Assembly (NCBI RefSeq): GCF_022539315.1
Contig: NC_066343.1
Coordinates: forward strand, 42,856,466 to 42,920,465
Direction of reading: 5' to 3'
Length of the DNA stretch: 64,000 nt
Source: Serinus canaria
Lineage: Eukaryota; Chordata; Aves; Passeriformes; Fringillidae
The notes under the pieces are model-generated. The model ran no database searches. It saw only the letters and a program-made list of their open reading frames with translations, and was not told the origin of the DNA. Below are positions 51,501-64,000 of the stretch, one piece after another; the stretch's first letter is position 1, and each line of letters starts with the position of its first letter. Position numbers and translations under genes: made by a program.

Positions 51501-53150
51501 GGAATGGTGGGATGTGAATCTAGGCAGTCTAAGTTCGCTTTCAAAACACCATCAAATGAGAACTTATATGTTTATATCTACCAGGATAGAATAATTGTTA
51601 CATGATATTTGATGACAGCTCTGGGAAATGAAGCCACCAGCAGCAGACTATATGACTAACTCATTCCTTCTGGTTGCTGCTTCTGGGAGGTGAAAGGTTA
51701 CTTCTGCATCTATCCAGTTTCTTCTCCCAGGACTCTAAAACCAATAAAATTAGTTTGACCAGTCTTGCACCTATACCTACAAAAATATCTGACTTAGCCT
51801 TGGCTAATCTGGAAGGTTTGGAGTTGATGTCAGACAAAAAGAAATCTTAGCTAAAACTTTTTGCTGACAATTAAAAGAGATTATAAAGAAAAATTTATCC
51901 TACAAATCTGTCTCTGTGAGTTACATTTGAAAATACAAGCATGAGTTCTATATTCTAAGAAATTACTTCATTTCAAGAGGATATTTCTAGGAACTGTTCA
52001 GATTTTGGTAGTCACAGTAAAAGTGATTAATTGTTACTGCATGCCAGTAACACCAACACACGACAAATACTCTTGTAACATCAGTGTTTGTCACCATTTA
52101 ACATACACTAGTGTCTTTTTTTTTTTTTGTGTAGGAAATAAAGCAAAAGTTTCAGTGGTCAGACAGTTGTGAACTGCTCTAAATATTGACTACTATCAGC
52201 AAGCCAAAAGCAAACAAAAAAAGCCTTTGCATTATTTTCTAATTGTGGTTTTCAAGACTGTAATTGATTACCTGGGAATCTGTACATATTATTAACTCAT
52301 AAAATCCTGAGTTGTTTTCAGTTCTACAGTATATACTTTAATTTTTTTTACAGTAATCCTTTCTTAAATCACCTGAAAGCTGTAAAGTAAAAAGACAACA
52401 GCTGGAAAAATCTAGGTTTAATTTAAAAAACACTGGACTGGACATATTTCTTAGAACTAGTCAGATGAAATGGGGGGAAAAAGGATATCAGAAATTTGTG
52501 TTAATGATCTATAGCATGTGTGACCTGGGAACTTGATTAACTTTGAGAAACTACAATTGCCAAGCCTGCTTGTTTCAGACAACCACATATTTAGTGCCAT
52601 TTTGATGTAAGTTTTCTTTTTTACTGGGATTGGAGCTGATGTCCCTTATTGACAGGAGATAGGAAACAGCTGAGCCCTTAAAATATCTGTTATTTTTTTA
52701 ATCTGCTGTGGGAGAATTATTTATTTCCATATGCTTTTGATTGCACAGAGCAAACCAAGAGATAAGAACTAAAAATGATACGGGATTGTTAACATCTACC
52801 ACCAGACCCCTTTAACATTTAGCTTTTTTTGGTGATTGCCTTTGGGTGATCAGTTTATAAAGGAAAAAAATAATGTGATAAACTGAGCACTCTTAGTGAG
52901 AGTCTGAGCGCAGATCTGGAAGTCCTGGGCTAAAATACGTGGTGTGCATGGGATTTTATTGCATTTCTTATCTTGCCTTTTCAAATATGTTTGGACTCAA
53001 CAATTTTGAAGTTTTATTTCTTTCCTAAATGAAAGAATAATTCCATGATTCTAACTAGTCATAGCAAAGCAGCATGTCTGTGGGTATTAAATACCAAGAA
53101 CACCCTTGAAGAAGGAAAACAAATCCAGGAGAGAAACATTTTGCACTTAC
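48537..53150 (-). other. Intron, 4.6 kb
   Basis: AT-rich, with an A/C-rich low-complexity tract at about 50978-51095 that keeps a plus-strand frame open (50863-51417). No repeat family is recognised. Confidence 0.65.
50978..51095 (+). repeat. A/C-rich (CAAA)n-like low-complexity tract
   Basis: Repeats of caaa, ccaa and aaac units, for example aaccaaccaaccaaaaacaa. Its lack of T keeps the plus-strand frame at 50863-51417 open, giving a lysine/glutamine/threonine-rich translation that should not be taken as a gene. Confidence 0.85.
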
Positions 53151-53452
53151 CTCCTCCGCAGGACTCGGAGCACTCTGTAAAGCCTTCATATTCCCAGTCA
53201 TAGAGCTCATCGAACTCCTGCAAGCTGCCATACAAAAGCTGAGTCTCCTCTGGGGTGTATTCAGTTGCCTCCCCACTGCAGGGACCACTGTAGCAGGCTC
53301 TCTGAGACACAGGTTTGGGACCTTCACATTCATCGATGGGCAGATCAGCCACAGACTGAGAGAAAGAGAGGAGCACCTGGCATTTCACAAGCCTCATCTG
53401 GCTGCCTACTCCACAGGTGACACTACAGGTGGACCAAGCCTCAGGAATAAAG
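53151..53452 (-). CDS. ADAMTSL1: ADAMTSL1 exon: one TSR, acidic linker and start of the next TSR
   Basis: A 302-nt exon, phase 2 in and phase 1 out. It begins FIPEAWSTCSVTCGVG, a TSR start with the W-x-x-C motif used for C-mannosylation and the C-x-x-(S/T)-C-x-x-G motif used for O-fucosylation. QSVADLPIDECEGPKP and QRACYSGPC complete that TSR. A glutamate-rich linker (EATEYTPEETQLLYG) and the YDWEYEGFTECSESCGGG start of the next TSR follow; that repeat has F instead of W before the first cysteine. The acceptor is cctcacag|CTTTATTCC. The donor is GGAGGAG|gtaagt, splitting a glycine codon that is completed by the exon at 48536. TSRs in this family bind matrix partners, and O-fucosylation by POFUT2 aids secretion (family knowledge). 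Confidence 0.95.
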
Positions 53453-56400
53453 CTGTGAGGGGAAGAGAGCAAGGCAAGTTATGTCCACAAGTTGCCAGGG
53501 AAGCAAAAGCAGGATAGCCCTATCCAGGTAAAATTTTATTTAGTGAAAAACAAGTACTTCATCTCATCATATATTTATTAAAAACTACACACAGGAGGTC
53601 CTATTGACAGCTCAGGAGGTCCTCATAACTAAGACATAAGATAAACCCTTGTAACACTCACCTTGATCCTGAAACATCTCAGTGCAAGGCATCTAGAAAT
53701 CTCCCAAAGTGCCCAATGTACATGGTGATCCCACTAGCTACCTTTTTCAAGTATTCAAACTAGATAATCTTTGCCTTAATTGCTAATTTTTTTTTCAGGA
53801 GTAAGTATTGAGCAGGCTGCTGTTATCAGGTAATTACAGGACTACATGGAAAATAATTTTGTGGAAAGAAATTGTTTTTCTTGTGTCACGGAACTGTTTC
53901 TAAATCTTAATTTGAAGCTAGCAGAAGGTGAAGAGAATTCATAATTTCTTAAGCCTTTTCTTTGTTGTTTTATTTTTCTTTTAAAATTCATATAAATAAA
54001 ATTTTTAAAAATTTAAATACATTTTAAACTTTTTTTTTCTCACAGGACATTTACCTTTCTCTCATTAAAAAAAAAAAAAAAACCAATATTTAATTTCTAT
54101 TGTGGATTTCTTTATCTGTTGCGCTTATCTTACTGATCAGTAACCCTCATATTGCTCCAAATTTTTCATTCTGGAAGTCTGTGAATATTTTATTAAAAGC
54201 ACTTTGCAGCTGTCATTACAGTAAAACAGACTGAATTCCATCTCTCATTATTTTCCTCAAAAATGGAATAATTTCTCAATTTCTCTGTGTTGTCACTGCT
54301 TTTTCAACGTCAGTGCTGTAGCATTTTACTGGACTAGCATTTTACTCAACGTTATCAAGCCTAAGATCCACATCCAACTCTATACCACATCATTACTACT
54401 TTGTTGCACCTTGTTTGCTGAGCTCATACTTAACTAAGCTGATCCCTAAATCTATAGAAACAACAGTTTCAGGGCACTCTGTAAGCTGCAATACCTGTGC
54501 TTTGGTACCTGATGTCAGTGGTACTGGAGCACTGAAGTTATGAATACAGCGTAATTTAGATAACTTTATCTGACTGTCTTGCCTTCTCCATTGGCCATTC
54601 TTCAAAACTTTCTGCCACAGGCAAGTTCTAAGGCAAGGGCAGTAGTTATACTTCATGGACTAGAACAAATGAATGAATAGCTGGATCTGGCACTGATCCT
54701 CTCTGGTCATTACAAGAACAATCCCTGTTGATAACACTCCCTCATTAACAACAAGTGTTTGGAATCTGTCTGCTTCTGCCAACTCAGCTTTTGGGATGTA
54801 TTTTTTGTGGAAACCTGGCTGTCACTGACAGTATTCATCTTCGTCTTTATTTTGATAGGCCACACCAAAATTGGACAGCTTTGCCCAGGGGTAAAGGCAA
54901 TATACCTGTCTCTACTATGATCTGGAGCTCTGAAAAACTCATTTCTTACCTGGGAATCCCATGAACAGTTTTGATAGGAAGAAAAGGGGTATTTAGTTTT
55001 GGAATCAGCATATTTGAAAATATTTTTACACTCTTCTCCTTTTCATCCCCTGCCTTTCTCTTGCTGACAAAAGGACTTTCCCTTCATGCTGAAGTTAAAA
55101 AAAATCCAAAACCTAAAAGGGAAGTTAGTGTTTTCCCAGGATGTATATATCAGAATCCCTGACTGGAACGTCACAGTCTTTTGGAGCAGGTCTTATGCAT
55201 CTATTTATCCACTTTTTTGTGGGTCTTTATAAAATCCTGTTATAAACCTGACATCTGCTACTAGCACTATACATGGAAAGTAACAGAAAGGAAAGAAATT
55301 AATTGCAAATAGTATTGTAAAATTTGAAAATATTTATATTGCTGCTACAAAGACTGAGAGAATTCTTTTAGGAGCAAAGCTTTTGGGTAACTAATGACGC
55401 AAACTTTTTCCATTTTCATAAGAAATTTTAACTTAAAATATCAGTCGTGTTTCCAAGTTGATATCTTCCATTTTGAGAGGGTTTTACCTTCAGCAGCACA
55501 GGTGGGCCACTCAAGGACTGCAGCTGCTGAAATTCTATTTTGATACAGAAAATCTCCTGCCAGAGATTAAGCAGTTTGCATCAGCCACTATGACTTGGGT
55601 ATTTTGACTAGCTGAAATGTTCAGCTTCTTAACCTGGTAAACTGAAAGGTAGAAATGCTAACCAAATTATGGAAAAAAATGGTCCTGGTCTTCATCAGAA
55701 GCTGTCTTATATTTTTGAACACTGTAAATGGTTCTGTAACTTTGCTTTGTTGAAGAACTGTTGTACTCCAAACCAAAAGGGAGGATATTCTTCAAGGTAT
55801 TAAAATTATTCATTTAGAAAAACAGAGATACTTCAAATACTTGGAATATTTACACATTATATGTATCATACATACAAACATGGGAAAAAAGGGAGAGGAC
55901 ACAAAAGAAAAGTAAGAACATTACTAAAGAAGACTGGATCCTTTTTGAAATGAGGCTTGATCTATAAATGTAAGGTATTATATTATTTCATCTGAGTCAG
56001 CAATTCATCATGAAAATAATACCTGCAGGAAGTTGTTTTTTTTTTTAAGCTACCTAGGCCCAATTTCTACATTTTAAGTGCTAATGTTGGAAATGTGATT
56101 TAATTCTAATATAACTGTTAGCTGCTAAAGAGAAAATCAGCCAAATCAAAAGAGTTGAAAGCAGAAAAAAGAGGGGAAACTCATTAAAGTTTCCCCTGCA
56201 AAGAAATCTCCATATAGTAATAGTCATTAGAAATGGAACATTTATGTAATGTGATGTATAACATAAATATACAATGTTTCTGGATTTTCCACCATTCTAA
56301 CACCAGAAAATTATAAAGGCTTTCAAATATCTTTGTGTTGTCATTAATGACAAATGTTGCTAAATGGGGAACTCAAACCAGAAAAAGTGTATGAATAAAA

Positions 56401-58254
56401 AGGAGACAATTCATGGATTTGAAGTTATTTGAAGTATATTGTCCATATAGCTCATCTTCCACTGCTCAACATTGGGCACTTCTATATGCCAACCTCTGAG
56501 CTACATGGAAAATGGAAGTAGTGAAATAGATAGACTGAAAAGTACTTTTTTAGAAAATGGGAAATGATTGAGGTGTTTCAGTTGTCATTCCATATTGTTT
56601 AATTAAATCCCAGTGTAATAATGGTCCCTCTAACAACAAACCTAACAAACAAGACAAAGGCAATAATTCATTCCTTCAATTAAGGACTGATGTGTATTCC
56701 CCTCCATATGAAAACATACACGTAACTGGAGAAGTCAGAAGAGAATTCAGAACACAATGTCAGTGCTCAACAGTGGGAGACCTTTCACAGCAGCTCACAG
56801 TGGGTTCAGAGTGAGACCCACAAAGAGCTCTGCTGAGTGTTTCAGAGATTTTCAAAACTCTTGATGTATGTAGCAACAGCCTCTTCTGTCTAGGACATGG
56901 TTACTTGCAATATTTTATGAAGGAAACCAAGTGTATATATACTGGTGTGCTTTGAGCTATGGAGAAAAATAGCTAATTTTCTTCACTGCTACATAATTAC
57001 ATATTGCCCTTAATTTTTATTGCTTAATTTTTTTTGTTTGTTGCTTTTTCCCCTCTTGCTTTGTTTGTTTATTTGCTTGTTTTAAAACACCATTGGTTAA
57101 GTCCATGGCTTAGATAAGCCTGAGGTTTTGAGACATGCACATAGCAGTGGGACTGGTGTTCTAAGGCAGAGACACACATCTATTGAGATCTCTAAACTCA
57201 GATACTACTGGTGAAATGAAAAGTTCAGTGGCTTGTTTGAAGGTTTGGGAATTTTCTGTGACAGATCCAGGACTAAGCACAGACTTCCAGACTCCTTGTC
57301 TTGAGCTGAAATGCAAACCCCTCCTTTTCCTTAAGGAAACACCACCTTTTCACAGGTTTTGAGGCCTGGGTAACACCACAGGATGCTCACATAACAGCCC
57401 TGTATAGCTGCTGTGTCAGAGATGTGAAACAGTGGTCATTACCACTTATCAATAAAATATCAGGCTCCATCTGTAAGAGTACTAAAACTGGAGGCAGCTG
57501 CACAGATCCACTTCCAATCAGAGTGATTCCATTCAGTCCCTCTACAGTTTCTTTTAAGTTGCTTGAATATGACTTTTCCTTCAGGTTTATCTCTTTACTC
57601 GATGCTGTTGGTGCATTTCATTCACTGCTGCCTTTCTCCACAGGGAACCATAACTGTTCCTGCCCTGAACATAAATCTTAAGTAGTTGTGACTGTGTGTA
57701 GTGGGTCCTTGAATGAGTAAATAGCAATCCTTAGCTAATGCACGCATTGAGGACCTTCCCTTTGACCAACCATGTATATCAGATCTTAACATGAAGATTC
57801 TTCCTTTTCCCTCTCTGAATCTAAAGTGGACAAGCAGTGGCTCAGTAGATAAAGCTATATGTCCTCACTACCTTTTGTTTTTTTTGGAAATCCAACAATC
57901 AGAACATGCTCAATTTTTACAGGGCAGCTGGAATAAGAAGTTTTAAACTTACTTACTAACCTGTGAACCAGGTATAAAGGAACAATGGAAACTGTTCCAT
58001 AAGGAAAATCAAATTAAAATAGCTTATGTGTCTTTAGAAACATAAATACCTACTGAAAAGTGGGAGAGAGATATTGGGTGCCTCTGCCACACTGGTCTCT
58101 CTGTCCATATCCAATTTCCTGAGGGCTTTGTCACCTCTGCTAATGCATGTCAGGAGTTTCCCTTTGTTTTTTACTGAACTGGCCCCATCACTATGATGGT
58201 GCCATCTGGCATCCAGATATTATTGTTTGCCTACTCCCCCATCAATCTGCCATT

Positions 58255-58277
58255 CCCCCCCCCCCACCTTTTTTTTT
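58255..58277 (+). repeat. Poly-C run followed by poly-T
   Basis: Eleven C (58255-58265), then acc, then a T run; G-run then A-run order on the transcribed strand. Length is likely to vary between individuals. Confidence 0.8.
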
Positions 58278-60759
58278 ATGGCTAGCACCAGGGTTGTTTA
58301 TAGCAGTATATTACAAGCTGGACATGGTGTTAACATATAAAAGCATTTTCAAAAGTTAGAAATCTCTTAAGAAACCCTCCACTACTCGTAAACCTAATCT
58401 CATTATACATAGAAAACCCCATGCTTTTTTAATCACATCTGCTATTCTTTCTGGCTTTTGCACTGTGCTGGTGTAATGAATTCTAGAGGAAGAGGTCAGA
58501 CAGAAAGAAACAGTGGCTCCTTCCTCAGCTAACATTTCTAATGCCTGGTGAATGGTCACTTCAGGGATGGACAGCAATAGGAGAACAACATGTACAGGAC
58601 AGCAAGGCCTCACCTTAAACATTTGTGCTGACATAGATTACAATAGTTTGTTACCAACATGAAACGTTTCATAGTAGTTCTGTCAGCAATTAATTTTTAA
58701 TTGATCCCATTTAGGCATGCATTAGGTCAGACAACCCCAACATAACTACTCCCTCTAGACTTGAAGTGGCTAAATTGGTTGTGATTAATTCTTTGAGCAG
58801 CAGAACCAATAAAGAAATATTTAACATGGATTTACGTTAGAAGACTGAATGCCCAAGTGGATACTTTTCTATCTTTAAAGGACTGAACTCCTTTAAAACC
58901 TTTCCTTCAACTGTGGAATTTTACTCAGTCTTTTATTTCAGTGACACGTGTAGAAAACTTCCACTGAATTTCCTGAAGAACATCAACCAATTTTGACAGA
59001 GGAATAAAATTCTCTGTGATAATTTTATACCTCTGTCAGAATCAGTTAATAGTAATAAATTCAGACATTACTGAGAGAAGAGGAAGACAACTGACAGACA
59101 TATACAGACAAAATTCAACTGTAAGACTTGTTTGCATTAGAAATTCCTGGAGATATAAATTATGGAAGGCATTATACACAGATGGAATAAAATTGCAGCA
59201 TCTGGTGCTCTGGCAGCACATATCTGAGAATGATCACAAATTACAGGTGGAAGGATAGTATGTGAGAAATATTGTAGCTTTATAAATCATAGTGTGCAAT
59301 TAATAACCAAAATAATATTCAATAGAAAGTAACAAAAATCAGAAGACATTAAAACAGAGATTCACAAATGCGAGAACTCAATTCATAGAAGAAATATGCT
59401 GATTCTCAATATATGCTTTGAGAAAGACAATAGAATTGCTTATAGCTGAGCTTTGTTTTCTTTTTCTGAAGAAGAATAAGGGAGAAAGGGTCACAGTGGT
59501 CAGGGAAGAGTGGTCTACTGGCTACAAAGAATGGCCCTGTCTGTAGAGGAGAATGGGGGCACTCAGGGACTTGGTGGACACAGCCTCAGATGAAGTGAGG
59601 GAAAAGAATGAACGTCTGCCCAACTGGAGTAATGGAGCTGGTAATTGCTGCTCCAACACAGAGTGAATAGGAAAGTCATTTAATCAGCCATAATATGATC
59701 ATTCATCAGCCAAAATAAGTGGGTGGTAGCCTGACATCTGTAAGAGTGGTGAGCCGTGGAGTATTACATTGTGTCTCTGCCCAGCTGCAGCAGCACTGGC
59801 CAAAAAGTGCATTATCAGGGAATACACCTTGCTCTTGGTGTGTTTGAAATCAACTGAATGAAAGCTGGCCCAAAGCTGATTGTCCCTTGTACTTTGGTGT
59901 GTTCTAAATGTTTTGTCTCCTTTTTTATATTGTTACACACTGTTTTTCAATCTCATAATCAGGACCTAAAGTGAGTAACTGTTAAAAATCAGACATTAAT
60001 GAAAAACAATGTTAATAGTGAGGCACCAAAACCAATTTTAGGTGGAAGTTCGCTGCTAAAGATTCCTGACAGAGATTAGATATTTATAGAACAATATGCA
60101 GATGGATGTTACAGTTTACAAATGGGGATTGCATGGATGGTTCTTCCAGCACAAATTTTCTAATTTTTTATTTGTTTTTCCTGTCTCATGCCTTATCACC
60201 AATAATCATTCTAAAGGAAACTCAAGGCATCTCTGAGTTCTGGAAAAGCTTGTGTGAAGACCTTGACTTCGTGCCCTTTATTTTTCCTGTTAGTCAGCAG
60301 ATGTAAAAATCTGTACTTGAACTTATATTATCTAGGTTTCTCATCAGCCTAAAATAAAGATTAGAAATACTCCTAGAGGTCTGCCTTGCAGGGAGAAAAC
60401 AAGCGTAGGAATGTCACCTCATGGCAGACTGAATCTAGTCTGGACTGTTGCCCACTGTCCAGAATGAGAATAAGAGCATCCCACTGGCACAACTGCAGCC
60501 TTGCAGTAAATGCAGCAGTCTTTGCAGAAAATGGCCTCCAATGCAGCAGAGAAGTGGCATAAAGTATAGAGGTGACATAACTGCACTTAGAAACAATTTG
60601 AAATTCTTAATCCATTTCCCTTTAGATCTCTCAAGGACTGCTTTAGTATCACAATATACCTGTAATGTTTTCCACAATATTTTGTTAAAATATGCATCAT
60701 GACAAACAACAGGTTATGCCTATTCTCTACAAATCCTTTCTTGTTAATACTTAAGGCTA

Positions 60760-60810
60760 CATATACCCATATATGTATATACACATACACACACAAACAT
60801 ATATATGCCT
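60760..60810 (+). repeat. TA/CA microsatellite
   Basis: Alternating tata/caca stretch (catatatgtatatacacata type, then acacacaaacatatatat). Confidence 0.75.
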
Positions 60811-61164
60811 ACACTCCTTTTCTACAGTGCAATCAACCTTGTTCACAAAAATGATAAAAAAAATTCTTAGTGTAAAAAATTACTCTGAATATGACCACCT
60901 AATAGCATATCAGTATTGTTCCTATTTTCTGTATGTTCCCAAGGATTATTTGCAGGTTGATAAATGCACATTTAACTAAGTAATTTAGTATAGCCATGAG
61001 AAAAATCTCTAGAAAATGCACTTTACAAATGAAAAATTAGTATATCCAAAAATATCAAATTTTCTAGGCTTTCACTCTGAATTAATCAACCTATAAAGTC
61101 TGTGGAACTCTGGAAGCAGTTAAAGATCTCATTATTCTATGAGATCAGCTATATGTGATAGCTG

Positions 61165-61268
61165 CTACAAATATATATAAAGATATGAATTTATATTTGT
61201 GTGTGCATGTGTGTGCATAAATGCCTCTATATATATATATTTGTCTGTATGTATGTATATATACATAT
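61165..61268 (+). repeat. TA/TG-rich microsatellite
   Basis: Interrupted (ta)n and (tg)n stretches including ctatatatatatat at 61228 onwards and gtgtgtgcatgtgtgtgc at 61199 onwards. Confidence 0.75.
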
Positions 61269-62062
61269 GGCAGCTGGATATTTTTTTTCTTTTGGAGGAC
61301 TTATTACATATGTCTCCAGCTCACTGGCAATGTCCAGTTTCTAATTACTTCAATTAAGGTTAATTATGCCAAAACTGCAATTATATTGCATAAAAATGTT
61401 TTTCATTTTTATCTTTTCTTAATCTAATACATAGTTGAAGTTGTAATAAAAAATGCCATGTGCTCAGACACAAGGAATTGGATATTGATGGACACTGTGT
61501 ACAGAAGTTGCAATTATAGCATGGATTTATCACAGTTTCAGACAAAAACATATAAGTTTTTGTATTTACAATAAAACATAAGAATACTTATAATATCTCA
61601 GTCTCATTGCTCTAGGCTTATGTGATTTAGTTTATTTTCTGGTAAAATTTATCCTTTTTTTTTTTGCTGTTACTATGCTTTTCCTTGGGGAAAAAGGCAA
61701 AAGGGAATAATCACTGGCTGCTTTTGTTTTTTGCTTCTTGCTTCACAGGGGTATTGATAAAATCAATAAAGATGCCAAGCTGTGAAGATATAGTGGTACT
61801 AGAGAACATAAATACATAGGTGGATGCACTTTTATTATAGTACTCTTGTAATGCTCTCACATAAAATACGCCTATTTGATTAAATTAAACCTGCATTTAC
61901 CCTCTTGAAATCTGTCTCTTTGCACCTAAGTATGATACAGCCTTAAGACCATAGATTTCCACAGGGCTGGGTTCCTTTACTCTGTAGCAGAAGCCAAATA
62001 CATCCAAGAGATTGAGAGAGAGGCAGCTAGTTCTGCGCAAGTCCTGGGCTCCCACATGGAAA

Positions 62063-62225
62063 CACAGAATCACAGAGGGCTTTGGATTGGAAAGGACCTT
62101 AGGGATTCTCTAGCTCCCACTCTCCATGCTTTAGGCAGGGACAACTTCCACATAGACCAGGTTGCTCAGAGCCCCATCCAACCTGGCCTTGGACACCTCC
62201 AGAGAGGGAGCAACCACAGCTTCTC
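62063..62225 (-). mobile_element. Short CR1 LINE 3' end next to a splice donor
   Basis: A 160-bp CR1 3' terminal fragment on the minus strand: gaagctgtggttgctccctc at its start and aaggtcctttccaatccaaa followed by gccctctgtgattctgtg at its end. It ends about 45 bp from the donor of the exon at 62273-62357 and is in gene sense. Confidence 0.9.
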
Positions 62226-62272
62226 AGGACCACATAACCAGAACCTGTTGTAATCAGATTTTTGAGACTTAC

Positions 62273-62357
62273 GAGGGCTCTTCAGATACGGCTGTTCCTT
62301 CCTCCAGCTCTTGAGCCTGCTTAAACCATGGCAACTTTGCTTCCACAGGAACTTTCT
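62273..62357 (-). CDS. ADAMTSL1: ADAMTSL1 exon: linker before the TSR block
   Basis: An 85-nt exon encoding about 28 residues, including LPWFKQAQELEEG and ending AVSEEPS. It is a non-domain linker that precedes the next TSR in ADAMTSL1. The donor is CCCTC|gtaagt (gt at 62272-62271). The acceptor is ccctag before 62357; a second AG two bases further in (start 62355) would keep the same downstream frame, so the 5' edge is uncertain by 2 nt. It leaves in phase 2, and its last two bases join the first C of the next exon to make a serine codon. A CR1 fragment ends about 45 bp downstream of the donor. The exon is short, but its sequence and phase agree with the neighbouring exon. Confidence 0.88.
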
Positions 62358-64000
62358 CTAGGGAGCAAACGCAAGCATGTGAAAATAGGAAGCATGTGGT
62401 AACACTGCTGTGTGTGCCACCCTCCCTGTGCTCACCAAGCATGGGTGTGATTGTATGGGTACCCCCACACACATGGGGGCCAAGCAAAAAGAGGAGAAAG
62501 AGAAAGGAGAACACAGGGGAGAGAAAAAACTCTTTAATCACCTGGACTATATCATTTACAGTGTTGTATGGCCAGAATATTTTACTGCTGCAGGTAGAAG
62601 GGCTATAGTAGCCTAAAACCAGACCGGCAAATTGAAATTGTCCCCTTTCAGACAACACAGTGGGACTGTAAAGTGGGCACTTTGGAAAGTATTTTTTTGG
62701 AGGGAAACTTACAAGTGTAACAGGCCTGCATCACACAAGGCAAAATGTGCGACATACCTGTGTCTACTTTTAAATTTCTGCATGTCAGAAGACATGCTGA
62801 GCTTGGTTTTGGTAGATTACAAAAATAAAGAAGATCCTCCTTTGATGAGTGATTCAACAAACAGGAAAACTGTAATTAAATGACCGAGCTATGCTTTTCA
62901 ACTCCGTTTATCAGTTCATCAGCTACGTGGATTTAAAAAAATGAACTTGATACTTTTTCTGTCATTCCTGATGGAAAACAGTGGAGCTGCTTTTCTGCCT
63001 CTCCGGGATGTGCACACAGAGTAATGAGCTGCTCTGCTCTGCTCTGGGGTATGCAGGGCCGTGCTGCTTTGCAAGCCAAACTCCACTCTAATGCAGGGTC
63101 AGAGAGGAGTAGTTGAGCTGAAGGCAGCAGAGCTGTTTTAGCTCTACAGGGGTATAAGCAAGGGCAAATTTGGCACTAAAGGCTGAGAAGGAGCTCTGCA
63201 CTTCAGCAGAACATTCCGGGCTAGGATCAGGGGAAACAATACAAAATGCAGTGAGACTCAGATGACTGAGGAGAACCAGAGCCAAACCTATTTGCTTCTC
63301 ACAAATCACCTAAGCCTTTTTGGTTTGTGTAAGGATGGACTTGTACGCGCCAACAGGAGCAGGTCAGAATAGTCAGGAATTTTCTGTGGCTCTATTTTGC
63401 AGAACATTTCACACATGCACATGAAATTTTCTGTCTCTCAGTTGTATCATAGAGGAAGAATCACCTACAATTTGACTGCACAGCTACTGCAACTTTAGTC
63501 ATGCAAATTTCCTCGGAGCAAGTTAGTAACTGAGAAAAAGAGGGACAATAATAGAGTTACTATTCCTCTGTCTTAAAAACAGCTTTCCAAGTTCTTCATC
63601 TATCCTATTAGTGCCATTTAAGGATGAATGTCATCAGAGCTCTTAGATTAATCTATATTTTCATAATCATCCAGAATATGCAGGAAATATTTCTATGTTC
63701 TACAGTTTGTTTTATGGGTTTTGAAAATTCATATCTTACCTATGTGATTTTTTTTTGCTTAGATGCAAGTGCTTGTAAAAAGCAAAATTCTTGTATAACA
63801 TAGCCTGTTTTGTGGCTTTTTAAATAACCTTCCTTTTTTTTACAGGTATAGTTAATTAGCATCTACACTGTAAAATTTGTTAGAGGATTGGAAATGTTGA
63901 TGTTGTACAGTATGCTTTGTCAGAAAAATGAACAAAAAGCACTTCTAACATAAGCTAAGGAGAAAATTTTACCTTTGGAGATTAAAGTAAAATATTTTCT
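62358..64000 (-). other. Upstream intron, partial
   Basis: Sequence preceding the acceptor at 62358. Upstream ADAMTSL1 exons lie beyond the right edge. There is a short ctctg-repeat patch at about 63029-63046; nothing else is recognised. Confidence 0.65.

Larger units (their letters stand above)
53453..62272 (-). other. Intron, 8.8 kb
   Basis: Contains an 11-C run beginning at 58255, TA/CA-rich microsatellites at 60760-60810 and 61165-61268, and a CR1 fragment at 62063-62225. No other feature is recognised. Confidence 0.65.
2909..62357 (-). other. ADAMTSL1: ADAMTSL1 gene, partial (11 internal coding exons)
   Basis: Partial gene running right to left across almost the whole window. ADAMTSL1 (punctin) is a secreted extracellular-matrix glycoprotein that resembles the ancillary half of ADAMTS proteases but has no protease domain. 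The eleven exons chain with compatible phases (1-2, 2-1, 1-2, 2-0, 0-0, 0-1, 1-2, 2-1, 1-1, 1-1, 1-1), all with GT-AG introns, giving 2,775 nt of open coding sequence. The domain order is linker, five TSRs, Ig, long linker, Ig, Ig. The match is to the long ADAMTSL1 isoform as recalled, with long near-identical stretches such as the WFKQAQELEEG linker and the KISAAQQLSASEVVTHLGQT segment. ADAMTSL3 is the nearest paralogue and the main alternative, but these linkers fit ADAMTSL1. Both gene ends lie outside the window. Confidence 0.95.

Overview
The window is vertebrate nuclear DNA, almost certainly from a bird. Its interspersed repeats are 5'-truncated CR1 LINEs and avian-type ERV LTRs, there are no Alu or B1-type SINEs, and the gene is a multi-exon GT-AG gene. 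It holds one recognisable gene, the middle-to-C-terminal part of ADAMTSL1 (ADAMTS-like 1, punctin), on the minus strand. In birds this locus is expected on chromosome Z (synteny with human 9p; recalled knowledge, not tested here).

Eleven coding exons were placed by hand, with GT donors, AG acceptors and reading-frame phases that all chain together. In transcription order they are 62357-62273, 53452-53151, 48536-48407, 30193-29983, 24392-24213, 22690-22537, 21292-20152, 13093-12966, 9533-9405, 5094-4915 and 3043-2909. They total 2,775 nt with no internal stop. They encode a short linker, five thrombospondin type-1 repeats (TSRs), a first Ig-like domain with a long linker, two further Ig-like domains, and the start of the segment leading to the next Ig domain. 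Upstream exons (signal peptide, first TSRs, spacer) lie beyond position 64000. Downstream exons (last Ig domain, C-terminal TSRs, PLAC domain) lie to the left of position 1. The 130-nt exon at 48407-48536 has no obvious open frame of its own and was found by looking for the missing half of a TSR.

Everything else is intronic. The introns carry four CR1 fragments (25757-26420, 29486-29931, 40068-40806, 62063-62225), a complete solo LTR with a 6-bp target duplication (30275-30831), an ERVL-type LTR (38465-39079), a third CpG-rich LTR (about 14454-15260), a degenerate unrecognised coding-like segment (45100-45865), and simple repeats. No tRNA, rRNA, CRISPR or other RNA gene was seen.

The most notable points are these. 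The solo LTR ends 81 bp upstream of a TSR exon in gene-sense orientation, and a CR1 fragment starts about 50 bp downstream of the same exon. One CR1 contains a 32-bp foldback best explained by template switching. A coding-like relic of an unrecognised protein has a frame change at an 8-A run. No wholly new multi-gene system is visible.
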